A stretch of DNA of 64,000 nucleotides, taken from contig JBITNC010000001.1 of assembly GCA_050084985.1 (NCBI GenBank), forward strand, positions 121,272,001 to 121,336,000, in the 5' to 3' direction. Below, piece by piece: positions 1-10,384 of this stretch; position 1 is the stretch's first letter, and each line of letters starts with the position of its first letter. The notes under the pieces are model-generated. The model ran no database searches. It worked only from the letters and a program-made list of their open reading frames with translations, and was not told the DNA's origin. The stretch is from Nageia nagi. Taxonomy: Eukaryota; Pinophyta. The position numbers and the translations under genes are program-made.

Positions 1-240
1 AATTTATCCAAGTATATAAGATGCTTTCATGTTTAATAATGCAAATTGATAATGCTTTTCCCTCTGTAATATATGACTATTTATTACATTTTGTAAATAT
101 TATGTATGAAATGCTATCTTAAGTTATGGCTATGTATTGTGATTGTGTGACCCCAAGGGTAAGATAGTTTACTATATTTAATTTTGTTTATAGATTGCTA
201 TTGAGCTATAATGCTTGAGCTATGTAGTGTTAGTCGAAAG
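1..240. other. Unassigned AT-rich edge sequence
   Basis: No gene or repeat partner is recognised. The Copia RNase H reading frame to its right loses family similarity at about position 240-275. This stretch could be the 3' non-coding part of that element or unrelated flank, and the window edge prevents a decision. Confidence 0.4.
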
Positions 241-708
241 ATACTCCAAGCTGAGAACCCCATCCTGAATATGCTATCGAATGAAGTGCATGTGAACCTC
301 AATATGCTTGGTTCGCTGATGCTCAACAAGATTGCGAGAAATATGAATTGCACTTTGGTTATCATAGAAGAGAACAGTAGGGTGATCCTGAGAAAAACCA
401 AACTCAGCCAATAACTGACGAAGCCAAAGAGCCTCCTGACTAGCTGTAACTGCTGCCCTGTACTCTGCCTCTGTAGATGATAATGCAATAGCCTGCTGCT
501 TCTTGCATGACCAAGATATAGAGAGAGATCCAAGACAGAAAACATAACCAGAAGTGGAACGTCTATCATCAACTAAACCAGCCCAATCTGAATCAGTATA
601 GCCCAATAACTCAATAGAACCACGGCCATAGGATAAACCAAAGTGAGGTGTACCTCTCAAGTATCGAAGAATGCGCTTGGCAGCTTGCCAATGACTATCA
701 TGAGGAGC
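241..708 (-). pseudogene. Copia RNase H domain (relic)
   Basis: RNase H removes the RNA strand during reverse transcription. Visible landmarks are the TDSDWAG block followed by DDRRSTSGY, then STEAEYRA and DNQSAI, and finally HQRTKHIEVHMHFIR, the usual run-up to the C-terminus. After HFIR the sequence no longer matches the family, so the C-terminal tail is gone. The segment lies in the same frame as the RT segment upstream and is separated from it by a single TAG. In intact Copia elements a Gln or His codon is common at this place, so the stop is probably CAG to TAG, a C-to-T change in a CHG methylation context (inference). Confidence 0.88.
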
Positions 709-1560
709 CTAAGAGAATCGAGAGAGTAAACCAACTGCATAGGAAATGTCAGGATGAGTATGGGTAAGATACAAAAGACTTCCTACCAATTGGTGATACA
801 AGGTAGCATCACAAAGAGGAGAGGTGCAAGAAGAAGTCAATATAACCCCAGATTGAAATGGCATAGGAGAGGACTTGCAATCAGTCATCTGAAAATGCTG
901 AAGAAGATCCAAGGTATACTTGTGCTGACATAAAGAAATTTCTATAGCAGTCTGATTGATCTGAAAACCAAGGAAGTAATGTGCCAATCCCAAATCGGTC
1001 ATCTCAAATTGCACTAAAAGAGAATGCTGAACAGTCTGAATATGAGAAGAGGAACTCCCAATGAGAAGCAAATCATCAACATAAAGAACAAGTATGGTAA
1101 TGTCCTTCCCATCTCTCCAAATGTAAACGGTATTATCAGAGTAACACCTGACAAAACCAGTAGAAAGAAGAAAGGAATCCATCTTTTCATACCAAGCTTG
1201 AGGAGCTTGTTTGAGACCATAGAGAGACTTTCGTAGTTTGCAAACAAGAGAAGCATCCTCAACAAAACCCAAAGGTTGCTCCATATAAATCTCCTCATGC
1301 AAATCTCCATGTAAGAAAGCACTCTTAACATCCATCTGAAAAATAGACCATCCCTGAGAGGTAGCAAGTGCAAGTACAAGTCGAACAGAATTCATCTTAG
1401 CAACAGGGGCAAAGGTTTCAGTGTAATCAACACCTTCAACCTGTGAAAAACCCTTAGCTACCATACGAGCTTTGTACTTATCAATAGACCCATCAACAAC
1501 ATACTTGGTTCGGTAAACCCACTTACAATGAACCATCTTTCTTCCCTCAGGAAGAGGCAA
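709..1560 (-). pseudogene. Copia reverse transcriptase domain (relic)
   Basis: An uninterrupted stretch of about 283 residues covers the Copia RT (RVT_2). In order: WVYRTKY, YKARMVAKGFSQ, DYTETFAPVAK, QMDVKSAFLHGD with the first catalytic Asp near residue 77, YGLKQAPQAWY, and the YVDD box at residues 160-163. LVGSLLYLTHTHPDISYAV then leads to RNase H. Catalytic residues are retained, but the segment is broken at both ends: a frameshift at about 1560 joins it to integrase, and a TAG closes it at 709. This is the best-preserved Copia segment in the window. It cannot work alone because gag, protease and the integrase core are absent. Confidence 0.92.
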
Positions 1561-2281
1561 GTCTGATTCTTCATCAAAGAAGAATACTCAACATTCATAG
1601 CATCATCCCACTCCTGTATTCCATGTGCCTATGAAAAGGTTTGGGGATCACCCAAAATTGACTGACAAACAAGGCCAGTCCTAATGGAAGGAGGGCGTTT
1701 AGAAGATGGAAGATCCTGGATAAAAGGAAGAGCCTCCTCAACAGTAGTTCATGCCCACTTAGGCAAAGGGGCACTAGTAGAATCAACGAGGGATGTAGAA
1801 GCCTCAACTATGGTAGCAGGTGCTATGATTGGTGAAGGAGGAGCAGTGCGAGAATCATCCTCAATCATATCAACCATAGGAGAAATATCAAGAGAAGGAG
1901 AAGGGGGAGAAGAAGAGAAAGTGTCAGAACAATGAAGGCGCTCATCAAACTGTACATGAGTATGAAAGAAGACATCATGTGTAGTAGGATCAATGAGTCG
2001 ATAAGCCTTCATGTCTTCACAATAGCCAACAAAAATGAGTGGTGTACTCTTCTTATCCAAAGCCTTTCTTTTCTTCTTCGGAATATGAGCCCAAGCATAA
2101 CTTCCAAAAACTCGAAAAGATGAGACATTAGGCTTAATTCTAGACCAAGCCTCCTCTGGAGTAATATGATCAAGAGCTCTATGGGGTGTACGATTTTGAA
2201 TATAATTAGCACAATTAACTGCCTCAGCCCAAAAAATAGGTGGTAATTCTCTAGAATGCATCATGCAGTTAGCCATCTCCT
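1561..2281 (-). pseudogene. Copia integrase C-terminal region and linker (relic)
   Basis: The reading frame gives FWAEAVNCANYIQNRTP, EEAWSRIKPNVSSFRVFGS, KKSTPLIFVGYCEDMKAYR and VQFDE, followed by a Ser/Pro-rich linker. This is the region between the Copia integrase core and RT. The DDE catalytic core that should precede it (at higher coordinates) is missing because the sequence switches at 2282 to the LTR of another element. A frameshift near 1560 separates it from RT. The linker reads Ser/Pro-rich around 1800-1930, as is usual for this non-conserved spacer. Confidence 0.85.
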
Positions 2282-2492
2282 TCAAAGGAAATAGGAAAAA
2301 CTTATCTTGATACAATGAGACATGCCTATAAATAGGCATTTTACAAGAACGAATACCATGGTTTGAGCAAATGGTATTATGCACATGGTTTTACAAAACA
2401 ACAGTAAACATTCAATGATCGTAAACATTAAATGATAACTAACTTAGGGACTCTAAAGTTAGATACCCTAGCAAGCTTAACTAACTCTAACA
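2282..2492 (-). repeat. 3' LTR of the TRIM/LARD-like element
   Basis: 211 bp. Read on the minus strand it begins TGTTAGAGTTAG and ends in TTTCCTTTGA, with one change from the CA terminus seen in the other copy. It contains the 16-bp palindrome TGCCTATAAATAGGCA, which supplies a TATA-like box on either strand. It differs from the partner LTR mainly by small indels. Confidence 0.88.
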
Positions 2493-2503
2493 CCCCCTTT
2501 TAA
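2493..2503 (-). other. Polypurine tract
   Basis: On the minus strand this reads TTAAAAGGGGG immediately before the TG of the 3' LTR. That is the position and composition of the plus-strand primer for LTR retrotransposons. Confidence 0.8.
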
Positions 2504-4420
2504 GCGAGGCTAGGACGTAGTAGACATAAGCAAACTAGTACAATATGGGTCCCGACAACAAGGCCTGATGAGGTACCCATTAACAAAATGAATCAAGCAC
2601 AAAGAAGTTGTAGAGTGACCAAAGATAATGAACATGTGCAACTGAAGAACAAAGAACCTCCAACAAAAGCTGGATCAAAGAGTCACTACTCAATCAACAC
2701 AAACAAAGAGAGTCCCTCAACCTGAAATTAGGGCACAAACTTTTCTTTGAAGAGCTTGTTGATGATGCAAAAGGCACACCAAATGGTACCTAGAACCCAT
2801 TAACACTGTACCAAAAATGGTACAAGGATCCATGAAGGAAGTCGATGTCGAACTCAGGAACACTGTCGAAGAAGATGGATCACCAAAACTCATTGTGCCA
2901 AGATTCAACACGATGAAGATAATACAACACAATGAAGATAATACAAAGAGAAGTCCTCCCAACTGAAACATGAAGTAATCCCCATGAAAGATGCTGATGA
3001 CCACACAACTTAGTAGAGAACAAGTCCACTAACTACAACTGTCAAAAAGTCGATGGGAGCATGAGGAATGATAATGCAGTACTAAAAATCAACCAAAGTG
3101 ATGTTGAACAAAAGTTCAAGACTACAATAAGGTTTGATCCTCATGATGTGTCTCCGAGGAACCTATCAAAACAAAGTTGTAAATAAAGCCCCCCTTAAAA
3201 TTTGCCTTTATAAATTAGGCTTACAACCAATTCATCAAAAACTATTCAAAGTCTGCTCCATAATGCAAAAAATGGCATTCAAAATGAAGTCCGTTTGCAA
3301 AAGTTATGGAATTAATTCGTTTTGGAGCAAAAATTAAATTTTTAATGCCCAAAACATTAGAAAAATTTAATTAAATTAAAATAATAAATTTAATCAAATT
3401 TTAATTGTAGAACTTCAAAATGTGATTATCAGTTGATAGGGTTGGCAAAAATGGGTCATGCAGCTACTCAAAACGATTGGAATGGAATGAGGAACATCAT
3501 GAAAGTGTCCATTCCAAAAAATGAGCCCCGATGAAAGCACAATCTCAGAAAATGTGACTGTTACACAAGCTACCATTTTTGAGCAACTGCTGATAAAAAA
3601 TCTCCAAGCAAATCATAAAATGGGCCACCATGCAAGTCCATCGAAGGAAGGGCGATGACGACCACCATCAGGCTACATAGGAAACGCAAAGATGAATGAG
3701 CGAATGAACGTGGCATTCCGAGTGGCTGTGCAGGAGAAAAAAGTGACAAAACTGAGCAATGAAGACCAGGCAAAGTCAACACCATCGTGGATGCGGGGAA
3801 AAATCGTGAGGCATCCATAACCATCATGGGAGGAGCAGAGGTAGTCAGAAATGTGTGCAAGCAGCTTAAGAGGGCCGATAATGAAGCAACAGACAGGAGG
3901 GCCATGAGCAGGGTTGCGCAAAGAGCTGAGTGAAAGATGCACATCAGATCTAGACATTTTCAATAGTTAGTGGTGGTCGGCAAAGCACGAGGCCTATGCA
4001 ACGAAGTGGCGACGTGAAGCAGCAGTGGCGGAGGCAGGGAGATGAGCATCATGCAAAGATCTCATGGCCAAAGGCACCAACTGCCATGAGCATGAGAAAA
4101 ATTCTTAGATGCAAGGAGTGGGGATCCTAAACCCACAAGCCGAAAAACACACGTTGCATGCAGATCCATCAAGATAAGAGCGCGAGAGAGAACCCAGCTA
4201 CGAAGATCCAACGCTAGCCACGAAAAACTCGGTACCCGATAATAAACTTCAAGCAGCAAAACATGCTCGCAAATAGCTTAACATGGTAGATCTTCAAAAA
4301 CAATGGAAGAGGACTACGCACATGGTGAATGACACCACAAACTAGGCATTTTCAAGAGAGATGCCCATAAACAGGTACTACCTACCACACATCAAAAAGC
4401 AGCAAAAAAAATGGAGATGA
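2504..4420 (-). other. Non-coding interior of the TRIM/LARD-like element
   Basis: About 1.9 kb with no reading frame matching gag or pol on either strand. The longest open stretches (near 2717-3004 and 3570-3944) show no family motif and are taken as chance. The interior is noticeably more GC-rich around 3600-4260 than the surrounding DNA. Confidence 0.65.
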
Positions 4421-4421
4421 G

Positions 4422-4453
4422 GGGGGGATTGGCGTAAAGAGGCCAATCCCCCC
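4422..4453. other. Perfect 12-bp stem-loop in the element leader
   Basis: 4422-4433 (GGGGGGATTGGC) is exactly complementary to 4442-4453 (GCCAATCCCCCC), leaving an 8-nt loop at 4434-4441. On the minus-strand transcript it sits about 46 nt downstream of the primer binding site, in the leader where retroelement RNAs carry dimerisation or packaging hairpins. The structure is seen directly; its role is inference. Confidence 0.75.
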
Positions 4454-4498
4454 TCACAGATTTGCTGATCAAATTGAGGGAGATTCAGAGGTCAACCC

Positions 4499-4510
4499 GC
4501 TCTGATACCA
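4499..4510 (-). other. Primer binding site, initiator-Met tRNA
   Basis: The minus strand reads TGGTATCAGAGC directly after the 5' LTR. This is the classic complement of the 3' end of plant initiator-methionine tRNA used by many Copia, TRIM and LARD elements. Confidence 0.92.
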
Positions 4511-4743
4511 TGAAAGGAAATAGGAAAAACTTATTTATGATACAATGAGACATGCCTATAAATAGGCATTTACAAGAATGAATACCATGGTTTGAGCACA
4601 TGGTATTGTGCACATGGTTTTACAAGATAACGGTAAACATTAAATGATCGTAAACATTCAATGATCGTAAATATTAAATGATAACTAACTTAGGGACTCT
4701 AAAGTTAGATACCCTAACCTAGCAAGCTTAACTAACTCTAACA
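4511..4743 (-). repeat. 5' LTR of the TRIM/LARD-like element
   Basis: 233 bp, starting TG and ending CA. Compared with the 3' LTR it carries an extra copy of a short motif around the sequence ATGATCGTAAACATT and a small insertion near CCTAACCTAGC. A tandem unit thus gained or lost a copy after insertion. Confidence 0.88.
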
Positions 4744-5336
4744 AGTGTTAGTTCACTTGATAGTTTTATCTATTTATCTCTTTCTTGTTACTCTTAGCCT
4801 TTTCATCTCTTTCTTGTTACTTTTAACCTTCATAATATAAAAGAATCGACCTATAACCTGAAGATTGAGCAAAAAATAAACATGAGCACATCTCCCACCA
4901 CCTTTTATTCTTTCAAGGATCCTACTATTATGGGTAATGGAGAATATGACCAAACTAAACCCTTGAAGTTATATTACACTGATCAACAGTTATGCTAGAG
5001 AGTAGATAAATTATGTACAAACCAGAACCTCTACTTTAGCAACATCATAACAAACTCAATATACTCAATCAAGTCAACCATCCACTTCAATTGTACCTGA
5101 CCTTAAGAGCTAAGAATTCAATATTTCAGCCACCTAATCCAACAAATCAACTTTTGGGTCATCCAGATCAATTTTCACAAGGTCTAGGTAATCCTACTTC
5201 TATTACAAGAAACCCTACTTTAACCAAAAATGATGTTCCTTAGAACTAGAGGCTTATTCCAATGAGGTATTCATTTATAATTAAACAAAAAAAGGATAAG
5301 GCCACTCAATAGTTTATATCTCATCAATCTGTTGAA
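4744..5336 (+). pseudogene. 5' remnant of the Gypsy relic (U5-like and gag scrap)
   Basis: 4770-4850 has pyrimidine-rich text (ctttcttgttacttttaa, then agaatcgacct). It resembles the U5 part of the gag-only element LTR at 11640-11715 (ctttcctgttactttttct, then ggaatcggcct). From about 4878 a short reading frame could be the start of a Gag, but it breaks after about 40 codons and no Gag core follows. The rest of gag appears deleted. Confidence 0.4.
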
Positions 5337-5975
5337 CCAAGTAAGTTAGCCCCCTATGTTCTATTAAATATAGTGGAAGTATTGAAAAGAACACCCTCTA
5401 TAATAACTCCGTTTGATGCATTGAGGATACCTGGTCAAATAGATATTTTGTAAGAACTTTTGAAGTTAAAAAATAGCAAAAAAAGGACTAGTGAAGATAA
5501 TGTTGTATTTGCAAATTCTAATGATATCCATCTAGCTCCAATAGATATAAGAAAGCCTTTAGCTTTTTATGTATCTCTTAGATTAGAAGGTTGGGTTATT
5601 AACAATTGCATGATTGATACTAAAGCTTTTAGTACTATTATTCCCAAAGTTGTTGTAGATGAAATGAAATTGTATATAACCTGATGCATTGATGAAGTCA
5701 TATAGCTAGATTTTTTAGTTTTTGATATGATTGGTAGTGTTAAAGGACTTAATATAACTCTAAATGCATTACCTGATATTTATGTCATTCAAGATATCAT
5801 TGTAGTTGATCTTCCACCTCTATTTGGAATTTACTTGTACAAAAAATTCACTACTAAGTTAGGAGGTTATTTAGATCTAAATTACACACATATCCTAATT
5901 TCTTTCAATAATAAGTATGTCAAGGTTCCAAATGAGGGTACAAAAAATGTTCATCTAATGAAGATCACTAAATAG
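5337..5975 (+). pseudogene. Gypsy aspartic protease region (relic)
   Basis: A single frame with three stops gives PFDALRIPGQ, then GWVINNCMIDTKAFSTIIPK. The latter aligns with the plant retropepsin signature in which a D[ST]GA triad follows NNCLI. Here the triad reads DTKA, so the catalytic glycine is replaced. Downstream blocks VVDLPPLFGIYL, GGYLDLNYTHI and YVKVPNEG are typical of the post-protease segment in Athila/Tat-like elements. The enzyme would have cleaved the Gag-Pol polyprotein; this copy is inactive. Confidence 0.75.
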
Positions 5976-6153
5976 AACTATATGAAATAAACTAAGCAAG
6001 TAGAGACCTTTGAGAGAGATCCAACCATGGAGTTAGTATTGAACACTGAGACACTTTCAGAAAATGACCTTAACTACCAGATCACTAATTTTGGCATGAG
6101 AAACTATTATTTACATGAGAATGCTCAACTAATTTTAATCTCAGCTAAAAAGG

Positions 6154-6285
6154 AACATGAAGTATGGATAATGTACTTTGATGGGGCTAGATAAAAAGAT
6201 GGTTGTGGTGTTGGTGTTGTTTTTAAGTCACTTGATAGACATATGAAAAGTTTTTCTTTTAGATTCACATGGACTTATTTTTAAG
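6154..6285 (+). pseudogene. Archaeal-type RNase H fragment upstream of RT
   Basis: The frame gives VWIMYFDGAR, a stop, then KDGCGVGVVFKS and SFSFRFTW. This matches the N-terminal strands of the second, archaeal-type RNase H (aRNH) of Tat-lineage Gypsy elements, where a YFDG block with a conserved Asp is followed by GxGxGVV. Only the N-terminal half remains. RT begins directly after it without its N-terminal part. In most described Tat elements aRNH lies between RNase H and integrase, so its place before RT is unusual. One deletion removing the end of aRNH and the start of RT would explain the junction. Confidence 0.6.
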
Positions 6286-6299
6286 TCACCTGATTAGTA

Positions 6300-6860
6300 C
6301 AAAATTACATTTACAACCAAATTGAGTACATTTGCATTTCAGATAATATCTTTTGGTCTCTCCAATACCGAAATCATATTTCAAAGAGCCATGAACCATG
6401 GCTTTGGTGAGTTAATTAACAAGATTTTCCTAATATATTTAGATGATATCACTATATTTTTTAAAATAAAAATGATCATATAGACCACCTTAAGCAAATT
6501 TTTAAAAAATACAAGTAATTTGGGATTTCCATTAATTCCAAGAAATCTATATTTATGGTTAAATAAAAAAATTGCTTGGTCTTATTATTTCTAGAAAAGG
6601 GCTAGCAATTGATCCTGATAAGGTCAAAGTTATTAAGACATTGCCTTTATCCTCAAATAAAAAGGCTCTACAATCATTCCTTGATCAGATTAATTTTGTT
6701 AAAAAATTTATTAATAATGTTTCTAAGATTGTTTCTCTAATTATTGTAATGTTGAAGAAAAATGCTCAATTTTCTTTATCTGCTAAAGCAAAAGAAGTAT
6801 TTCACAACATCAAGCAAGCAATAACTAAAGCTTCAGTCTTGAAAATCCAAATTTTTTAAA
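6300..6860 (+). pseudogene. Gypsy reverse transcriptase (relic, N-terminus missing)
   Basis: Starting with FTTKLSTFAFQIISFGLSN, the sequence covers the RT palm: a TFQRAM-like block, and a YLDD box (IYLDDITIF) in place of the usual YVDD/YIDD. The thumb and connection follow (LGLIISRKGLAIDPDKVKVI, LQSFLDQINFVKKFI). Stops and at least one frameshift near 6565 break it. The fingers and first catalytic Asp region are absent. Confidence 0.82.
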
Positions 6861-7140
6861 AGACTTCATTATGTATGCTCATAGAGTTGAGAAAAGCATT
6901 GTTAATATTTTGGCATAGAATAATGACCAAGAAGAAGAACATTCTATATTATTTCATAGTTAAACACTAGATGCACATCAAGAAAGGTACTCATTCATTG
7001 AAAAGCAAGTGTTTTCTATTATGAAAGGGCTAAAAAAGTTTAAGCATTATGTGTCCTAGAATAAAATTCTTATTTACATCATCCACTTGGATGTAAGAAA
7101 TTATATTATCTAAGGAGAATTAGGTGAAAGGTAAGCTGGT
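6860..7140 (+). pseudogene. Gypsy-type RNase H (relic)
   Basis: Downstream of RT the frames read DFIMYAHRVEKSIVNIL, then ERYSFIEKQVFSIMKGLKKF. This corresponds to the gRNH block in which acidic residues precede a Y[ST]xxEKExLA motif. Several stops are present. Position and motif order fit the RT-RNase H arrangement. Confidence 0.65.
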
Positions 7141-7373
7141 TGGATTACAAAGATAATATACTATGACATTGAGATAAAACCAACCAAGCTTGTTAGAGAA
7201 AAGCTCTCTATGAAAACATGGCAGAAGTGACACACATGATTGCTATCATTGAGGATTATGAAAAAAGAAATGAGAAAAGTGATTGGATCAAATAATACAT
7301 TTTTTATTTCATAATTGGATGATGCCTTGAGTCTTTGGATAAAATTTAGACAAGAAGATTCAAAATACAAACA

Positions 7374-8540
7374 TTGAAATTTATGATGATTAATGACCAT
7401 CTATATAGGAAGAATTTTGACCAAAATCTATTAAGATATGTGACACAAGATAAAGTTCATAGAATCATATATGAGTTTTACCATGGATTCTTTGAAGAAC
7501 ATTACAGTGGTCCAACTACAATAGCAAAAGTTTTACAAGTAGGTTATTATTGGCCTACTATATTCCAAGACTCTTTCAAGATAGCTTGAGAATATGAAAA
7601 ATGTAGTAAGTATGTGAGAAAAAGAGGACAAGATGCCATGCATTTTAAACCTATGGTCATTGAAGAACTTTCCAACATGGGGTTTAGAATTTATTAGTGT
7701 TATAAATCCAAATTATTCAGAGGGTCAAAAGCTTATTTTAACTGCAACAAATTATTTTACAAGATGGCTTGAAGCTATACCAAGAAAAAGTGCATATCAA
7801 AAGATAATAATAAAAATGATACGAAGATTAATTACTCATTTTGGTATCCCATAAACTATTATGTCATATAATGGTTCAACATTCACAAAGGTTAAATATC
7901 AAAGTTTACTGCATAGTACAAGATCTACTAGCTATTCTCTTTAAATTATTACCAACAAAGGAATGAGTTAATTGAGTCAATAAACAAAAATTTAAACCAG
8001 ATCATAAAAATAACTATTGAAGGGAATCCTAGATAGTGGTATACAAAGTTAGAATTTGCATTATGGATTGATATAATTAGTATCAAATTAGCTATCAAAA
8101 CATCATTCTATGCATTGGTTTATGGTAAGAGATTAGTACTGCCTATTCATTTAGATTTACCTGCACTAAAAAGATTACAAGAGTTGGAAGATTATGATTT
8201 CAAACCTTTACATATCAGAATGAACTAGTTGATCAAGCTAGAGGAAGAATAGAGACAAAGTTTATGAAGCTTTCCAGTAAAAACATGAAATTGTAAAAAA
8301 GTTGTGCGAAAAGAAATAGTCTTCTTGGGTGAAGTTTGAAGTGGGAGATATAGTCTTGAAATAAAACAGAGAAAGAGAAAATCCTAGGAGGCATCATAAA
8401 TTTGACTCCCTATTGAGTGGGTCATACATCATCATTGAAGCTATGCAGAATAACATATTCAAAATGAAGGATATTTTTAGGTCTTGGGAACTACCCATAC
8501 CAGTTAAATAGATTCATATTAAATATTATTGGGTAATCAG
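7374..8540 (+). pseudogene. Gypsy integrase (relic)
   Basis: The zinc-binding HHCC region is visible (VHRIIYEFYHGFFEEHYSG, GYYWPTIFQD, EYEKC). The core follows with FISVINPNYSEG, ILTATNYFTRWLEAI and LITHFGIP. The two catalytic Asp positions read Glu (LEFIS for LDFIG) and Tyr (SYNGSTF for SDNGSxF), so the copy is catalytically dead even apart from its stops. The C-terminal tail (KFDSLLSGSYIIIEA, ELPIPVK, IKYYW) is the usual post-core DNA-binding segment of Tat-like elements. At least two frameshifts are present. Confidence 0.82.
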
Positions 8541-9000
8541 GTGATTTCATAACACTTGATATCAAGTGTATGGTGTAAATAGTATTTTCCTTCAATTGTG
8601 TTTCAATTTAAAAAAATAATTAATTTTTTTATGTATATGTATATATTGCATGTGTATTTCCCTAGAAGTCAAGTTAGCCATTAATAGTTTGTATTTATTA
8701 GTTATGGTAGTAATAAAGTTAGGTGGATGATAAATGTATTGTCAAAGGATTGAAATTTAAAGCATGATTTTCTTTAAAAAGATTTTTGCCTAAATGATCA
8801 CCTTCCAATTTAAATTGTTGCAACTGAATTTAATGTTATTTTATTGCCTGATCTGATAAAACCTTTTCGAACAAATTTTGATATTCGTTTAGCATTAATT
8901 TATATTAATAGTTAGAATTTGGAACCCCTTGAATAATAAACCTTAGTCCTAATTTAGTCACTTTCTTACTTAGTGAATTCGAGAACTTAAGCTTTTATGC
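8541..9000 (+). other. Spacer between integrase and the extra ORF
   Basis: AT-rich, no coding similarity recognised. It lies between the end of the integrase tail and the first coherent reading of the extra ORF, and may include a linker or internal promoter of the original element. Confidence 0.4.
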
Positions 9001-10223
9001 ATTTGCAGAGAAAAAATTTCTAGAGCTACCAATCATAGACTTTGAGGAGTTTAAGAGGCAACATAGTTTAGCATATTTAAGTGAATAATGTTCACAAGGG
9101 TTGTAAATAAATTAAGGAACATAATTGTAAAGCTACAAGAAAATGTGTTCATTTCTAAAGAGGGAGCAAATGCACAACTATCGCAAATTCATGATTAGTA
9201 TCTAAAGAATGCTACCAAAGTAAACTGGATGGAGAGGAGAGTTTTGAGTCACATGGATACCTAGCATGTAGATCCAACAAGGCTATTATTATAGTATTAG
9301 AGGAAAAATATAATAGGGAAGGGTAAAATAAGGTTAGTGGGGAATAATATCATGCTTGATTAGGGTTTGGCATATTTTGTACCATATGAATCTTTACCTT
9401 TCCAGAGCTACTTATAGTCATTGCATTGAGGCACAACCCATATGGTTACATAATAAAGGCATACAATGAGTAGAATAAGGGTGAGGAAGAATGTGAATAT
9501 CATCTTGATACCATTTTGGATTATTCCTCTGCTACCATTGTAAATGCTTTTGTAGTCCTAGATGATTGGAGCATGCATAAGCTCAAGAAACAAATTTATC
9601 TGAAGAAGGAAAAAAGAGATTTTTATAAAAATGAAGATGAGATGATTGATTGGATTGACATGAGGTACAACAAGGATGAAACAAAGCTCTAATAGAGCTA
9701 TGACATTTCATTATTCATTCATGCCAAGGATAGACAGGTAGTGCAAACGCTAATGGTGATTCTTGGGTGAGTGACCTAGATTGAGGTGGATGAGGCTATG
9801 ATGAGAATGGCCTGTAAAATTATTAAAGCTTTTATTTTCTAAAAATTCCCTACCTAAATTTTGAATGAAGTTAGAGAAACTTTGTCCAATATTGATAAGG
9901 GAGACTTTAGGTGCTCCTTTTATTTAAGGTGGTTGATAGTCCACCAAAATTTACAATCATTGGTAAATGAAGGTTTATCTATAGTATTGATGACCACTTC
10001 CATAACTTCTACACCAATTTATATAAGGGTGTCAATACTCACTAAAGTTCATGGTTCATATTATGAGTTCATAAAAAAATTCTTTACCTCATTCATGAGT
10101 ATTCTTATGGGGAGAAATATACATAGACTTCACCAGACTATCCAGGACAAACTACAAGGTGGGAACAAGGTCGGATACTGGTGCTACCTCAAGGAAAGAA
10201 TTGTAATTTTGAGGTATAGATAT
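9000..10223 (+). pseudogene. Extra ORF of the Gypsy relic, part 1
   Basis: A reading frame with scattered stops but protein-like composition runs downstream of integrase. One frame holds from about 9417 to 10223, reading for example NAFVVLDDWSMHKLKKQIYL, EMIDWIDMRYNKDETKL, FRCSFYLRWLIVHQNL and HRLHQTIQDKLQGG. Its last 159 codons (from 9861) are free of stops apart from running into the nested LTR. I do not recognise the family. An ORF placed 3' of pol recalls the env-like or unknown extra ORFs of Athila and Tat elements, but no transmembrane segment is obvious. It continues in the same frame beyond the nested element at 14977. Confidence 0.6.
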
Positions 10224-10384
10224 TGTATATTCATACATAATAAATTCTTTATTAAAGCCTCGGTGTACTTTACTTGCAATCATGGGTTCATTTTAAGATC
10301 CCCGGGAGTTTTTCTGGAGCAGATAAATAGCCAGAGCTAGTTAATTAAGTATTCCGGAAGTAGAGCATTCCAGAAATATGAAGA

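Larger units (their letters stand above)
241..2281 (-). mobile_element. Ty1/Copia retrotransposon relic, pol only
   Basis: Three consecutive minus-strand segments give the Copia order integrase, reverse transcriptase, RNase H. The copy is dead. It lacks gag, protease and the integrase catalytic core, has a frameshift near 1560 and an in-frame TAG at 709-711, and ends just after the RNase H core. The high-coordinate end stops exactly where another LTR element begins (2282). No Copia LTR was recognised on either side. Confidence 0.9.
2282..4743 (-). mobile_element. Non-autonomous LTR retrotransposon (TRIM/LARD-like)
   Basis: Two direct repeats (2282-2492 and 4511-4743) flank about 2.0 kb without a convincing ORF. 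Orientation is minus: the initiator-Met primer site abuts the high-coordinate LTR and the polypurine tract abuts the low-coordinate LTR. It therefore keeps the cis elements for reverse transcription but codes for no gag or pol, as TRIM or LARD elements do, and would need proteins from another element. The five bases next to the ends (ctcct left, agtgt right) do not match, so no target-site duplication is present. The flanks also belong to different elements, a Copia relic on the left and a Gypsy relic on the right. Confidence 0.85.

Noticed and set aside
198-572. Minus-strand 124-codon frame overlapping the Copia RNase H
   Set aside because: It lies in another frame of a clear RNase H relic and only adds a few shifted residues at its end.
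1014-1379. 121-codon minus-strand frame within the Copia RT
   Set aside because: Alternative-frame shadow of the RT coding sequence, which has the conserved motifs in the other frame.
3570-3963. Overlapping minus-strand frames in the interior of the TRIM/LARD-like element
   Set aside because: Two overlapping frames of similar length, neither with gag or pol motifs, in a locally GC-richer stretch where stops are rarer.
4499-4510. tRNA gene fragment
   Set aside because: TGGTATCAGAGC abuts an LTR and is the primer binding site, with no cloverleaf around it.
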